This document shows positions 12,855-14,955 of a stretch of DNA of 14,955 bases, piece after piece. The stretch is from an uncultured Sphingomonadales bacterium (GTDB lineage Bacteria > Pseudomonadota > Alphaproteobacteria > Sphingomonadales > Sphingomonadaceae), in assembly GCA_903868655.1 (NCBI GenBank), contig CAIPWG010000549.1, forward strand, positions 1 through 14,955, written 5' to 3'. The notes under the pieces were generated by a model, which was not told the origin of the DNA, made no database searches, and saw only the letters and a program-made list of their open reading frames with translations. The first letter of the stretch is position 1. Each line of letters starts with the position of its first letter. A program made the translations under genes and the position numbers.

Positions 12855-13286
12855 ATGGGCCTGATCGCCAGAAGGGCCAAATCTTTCGCATCGCTCAACG
12901 CCGGGATGTTGGGGCGCAGCGATGCGGTTCGCCGCGTGCCTTTGTCCTTTGCGGCAGTCGAAAAAGAAGCCGACGATATCGCCGAAGCGGTGGAAGTGCC
13001 CGAAGTGGTGCGGCGGGTCGAACGCCTGGCCCTGGCGCTCGGCCTCGAAATCGACGCTCCCGTCACGACGGACGCACCGATCGAGGTTGTGCCCCCTGCG
13101 CGCACGCGCCGCGTCGCTTTTACTTTGCGGATCGATCCGGTTCGTCATGCCCGTCTGCGTCAGATCGTCAGCACCGAAGGGCGCAGCGCGCAGCAGGTCC
13201 TGATCGACGCGATGGACCAGTATTGCGCGCAGTTCGCGGCAGCCCACCTTTCCCACACCCAAGCTTCAACCGGAAACGAGCCATGA
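12855..13286 (+). CDS. Small protein with C-terminal ribbon-helix-helix-like domain, ParA partner candidate
   Basis: I do not recognise this 143-residue protein as a named family. Residues 35-66 are charged and helical (ending VVRRVERLALALGL), followed by a Pro/Val-rich linker at about 67-84. The C-terminal part looks like a ribbon-helix-helix fold: strand RVAFTLRID (86-94), helix 1 PVRHARLRQIVSTEG (95-109) and helix 2 SAQQVLIDAMDQYCAQF (111-127). That fold binds DNA as a dimer and is used by CopG-type repressors and by the small centromere-binding partners of type Ib ParA systems. It starts one base after the parA-like stop and its own stop overlaps the next ATG. A cargo-adaptor or DNA-binding role is inferred. 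Confidence 0.65.
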   Translation: MGLIARRAKSFASLNAGMLGRSDAVRRVPLSFAAVEKEADDIAEAVEVPEVVRRVERLALALGLEIDAPVTTDAPIEVVPPARTRRVAFTLRIDPVRHARLRQIVSTEGRSAQQVLIDAMDQYCAQFAAAHLSHTQASTGNEP

Positions 13287-14710
13287 CCGACACCAATCGC
13301 GATGTCTTTGCGCCTTGGGCGCCAAAGTTCAGGCGGCTTACGCTGTTGGCCACCGGAATTGCGGTGGTGGCTCTGGCTGGTGGCTGTTCCAACAATGCAC
13401 CACATCCTGAAAAGCTGGCGGACCAAGCCCGAACGGCGTTGAGCCGGGGCGAAACGCCGCGCGCAACCGGGCTGGCCGAACAGGCGGTTCTGGTCGATGG
13501 TCGCAACCCTGCTTTGCGGTTGCTGTTGGCCAATGCCTATTTGCGCAGCGGCCGGTTCGAATCGGCGCGGCTGTCGTTCGCCGAAGCCATCGAACTGGGT
13601 GACGACAGCAGCCGCGCAGCACTCGGCCTGGTGCTGTGCGATCTCGCGCTGGGTGACCATCGCGCCGCACTCGATACGATCAATACCTATGGCGATATTC
13701 TGGCACCCGCTGATCTCGGGCTGGCGCTGGTCATGGCAGGGCAAAGCGAGCGCGGTGTGACCGTTCTGACCAATGCCATTCGCCAAGGCCAAAATGTTCC
13801 GAAAGTACGGCAGAACCTGGCGCTGGCTTATGCGCTGTCGGGCATGTGGAACGAAGCCCGAATCATGGCTGGGCAGGATGTTCCGGCTGATCAGGTAAAT
13901 GCGCGCGTGCAAAGCTGGGCCGCGATGGCCCGTCCAGAAGACAACCGTCGCCGCATCGCCAGCCTGGTCGGTGCCCCGCTGGTGGGGGACAAGGGCCGTG
14001 CCGAAGCGCTGGCATTGGCGCATTTTCCAGATTCCTTTGCCGAAAAGCCGGCGCCAACCGCGTTGGCGGCCGCTGCCGCGCCAGTTGCCGCGCCAGCCGC
14101 GGAACTGCCGCCGGTGGCACCTGCTGTGCCGTATCCCTCTGGCGCGCTCGCCCGGATCGATATGCCTTTGGCCTTGGGACCGGCTCGGGCGGCGGTTCCT
14201 GCCGCTGCGCCTGTCATGGCGCAAAAGGTGATTGCCACCCAGCCTGTCGCGCATCCCGGTCCGGTGCGCATGGCCCAAGCGCATCGTTCGGCGTCGGTTT
14301 CACCCGGTCATGGGCTTGGGCATGGGCTTGGGCTTGGGCTTGGCACGCATCTGGTGCAGCTTGGTGCGTTCAACACCGAAGAATCGGCGCGGCGCGCCTG
14401 GCGTCATTTTGTTTCGCGCGATCAGCACCTTCAGGGTCGTCCTGATTTGATCACGCGCGTCAATGTGCGCGGACGCGCGTTCTGGCGGCTTCAGGTCGCC
14501 GGTTTTGTCGGACAGGCTTCGGCGTCAAGCATGTGCGGCAATCTACGCGCGCATGGTGGCGCGTGCATGGTTATGGCGGTCAATGACGCTGCTCGGGTAA
14601 ACGGGGTGCAAACCGCTGCGGTGGAAGCGAAGGGCAAACCTGCCTTGCAACCTGCCGCCGCACACACTGCCTTGATGCATCCCGCTAAAGCGATCCCGAC
14701 GCGTCGCTAA
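13283..14710 (+). CDS. TPR/SPOR outer-envelope lipoprotein
   Basis: From the ATG at 13283 (ATGA overlap with the preceding stop) the product has 475 residues. A signal peptide ends in the lipobox LAGGC, placing the lipidated Cys at residue 35. TPR-like helices follow (about 40-215; for example LADQARTALSRGETPRATGL, LLLANAYLRSGRFESARLSF). An Ala/Pro-rich linker spans about 255-340, then a short His/Gly/Leu stretch coded by a hexanucleotide repeat. A SPOR domain closes the protein at about 354-435 (GTHLVQLGAFNTEESARRAW, then RAFWRLQVAGF). SPOR domains bind denuded septal glycans. The same operon encodes the ParA ATPase, so it may be the envelope end of a positioning system. An upstream extension to 13223 is open but has no ribosome-binding site. 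Confidence 0.85.
   Translation: MTDTNRDVFAPWAPKFRRLTLLATGIAVVALAGGCSNNAPHPEKLADQARTALSRGETPRATGLAEQAVLVDGRNPALRLLLANAYLRSGRFESARLSFAEAIELGDDSSRAALGLVLCDLALGDHRAALDTINTYGDILAPADLGLALVMAGQSERGVTVLTNAIRQGQNVPKVRQNLALAYALSGMWNEARIMAGQDVPADQVNARVQSWAAMARPEDNRRRIASLVGAPLVGDKGRAEALALAHFPDSFAEKPAPTALAAAAAPVAAPAAELPPVAPAVPYPSGALARIDMPLALGPARAAVPAAAPVMAQKVIATQPVAHPGPVRMAQAHRSASVSPGHGLGHGLGLGLGTHLVQLGAFNTEESARRAWRHFVSRDQHLQGRPDLITRVNVRGRAFWRLQVAGFVGQASASSMCGNLRAHGGACMVMAVNDAARVNGVQTAAVEAKGKPALQPAAAHTALMHPAKAIPTRR
14309..14344 (+). repeat. Hexanucleotide tandem repeat in the SPOR lipoprotein gene
   Basis: Six consecutive 6-base units of CATGGG or CTTGGG (the last CTTGGC) code for alternating His/Leu-Gly pairs between the linker and the SPOR domain. 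Gain or loss of a unit keeps the frame, so linker length could vary between strains without inactivating the gene. Confidence 0.8.
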
Positions 14711-14724
14711 GCCGCGCCCCCTCA

Positions 14725-14955
14725 TCAATTGATCCGCATACCGCCCTTGAACAGGGCGCTGACCCGCCCTTCGACCGGTCGCCGATCGAACGGCGTGTTG
14801 CCGGCGCTGGCCGCCATCTTGTCCGATGACACCACCCATGGGCGGTGTTGATCGACCAGCGCGATGTCGGCTTCTGCGCCAATACGCAGCACGCCGGCAT
14901 CGACCGCCAGCAACCGCGCGGGCGCACCTGCCAGCAGATCGAACGCGCGGGCCAT
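14725..14955 (-). CDS. pyrC: Dihydroorotase, C-terminal part (cut by window edge)
   Basis: Dihydroorotase closes carbamoyl-aspartate to dihydroorotate in pyrimidine synthesis. Only the last 76 residues are in the window. They show the amidohydrolase C-terminal pattern: PARLLAVDAGVLRIGAEADI, ALVDQHRPWVV, and GNTPFDRRPVEGRV ending near KGGMRI. The Asn-Thr-Pro-Phe motif followed by GRV is typical for dihydroorotase and related dihydroorotase-like proteins. An ATG at 14953-14955 is internal; the true start and the metal-binding residues lie outside the window. A non-catalytic dihydroorotase homologue cannot be excluded. It converges on the SPOR lipoprotein gene, with 14 bases between stops. Confidence 0.8.
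   Translation of the reverse strand: MARAFDLLAGAPARLLAVDAGVLRIGAEADIALVDQHRPWVVSSDKMAASAGNTPFDRRPVEGRVSALFKGGMRIN

Noticed and set aside
13223..13282. Earlier start of the SPOR lipoprotein gene
   Set aside because: It would overlap the preceding gene by 64 bases and put 20 charged residues before the lipoprotein signal peptide; the ATGA overlap at 13283 fits better.
14341..14358. TGGCACG sequence resembling a sigma-54 -24 element
   Set aside because: No TTGC follows at the correct distance, and it lies inside the SPOR lipoprotein gene.

Overview
The window looks like chromosomal DNA of a GC-rich alphaproteobacterium, most likely a sphingomonad. That rests on the GC-rich code, the flagellar gene order with a FlgM/FliA pair plus perfect sigma-54 promoters, an HSD10-like dehydrogenase and a ParA/SPOR cluster. 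The order-level assignment is inference. I see no tRNA, rRNA, CRISPR array, insertion sequence or phage gene.

Region 1 (1-7927) is a flagellar locus in two divergent arms. The leftward arm is flgB-flgC-flgD, tightly packed, with a consensus sigma-54 promoter 60 bp before flgB. The rightward arm is a MotA-like gene, a MotB-like gene, flgA, flgM, flgN, a flagellar lytic transglycosylase, flhA and fliA. Most neighbours overlap by 1-4 bases or lie within 3 bases. Three sites match the sigma-54 consensus TGGCACG-N4-TTGCT exactly: before flgB, at the end of the motB-like gene just before flgA, and before the transglycosylase. A recurring 16-bp box, CGGCAAA-N6-CCG, sits in the flgB/motA gap and before flgM and may bind the sigma-54 activator. 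FlgM (anti-sigma) and FliA (sigma-28) lie in the same arm, so the cluster appears to carry its own checkpoint between early sigma-54 and late sigma-28 genes. The stator-like pair is unusual: the A subunit lacks the first MotA membrane helix, and the B subunit has the MotB membrane motif but no normal OmpA-type peptidoglycan anchor.

Region 2 (7928-11885) holds an HSD10-like short-chain dehydrogenase on the plus strand, then three leftward genes: a Sel1/SPOR periplasmic protein, a DUF418 membrane protein that overlaps it, and an L,D-transpeptidase.

Region 3 (11886-14710) has a 245-bp divergent control region and a compact rightward operon: an orphan ParA ATPase, a small protein with a C-terminal ribbon-helix-helix domain, and a TPR/SPOR lipoprotein. 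Together with the divergent Sel1/SPOR gene this suggests a system linking nucleoid-based ParA positioning to peptidoglycan at the division site. It is the best candidate for an undescribed system here. The right edge holds the 3' end of a leftward dihydroorotase gene.
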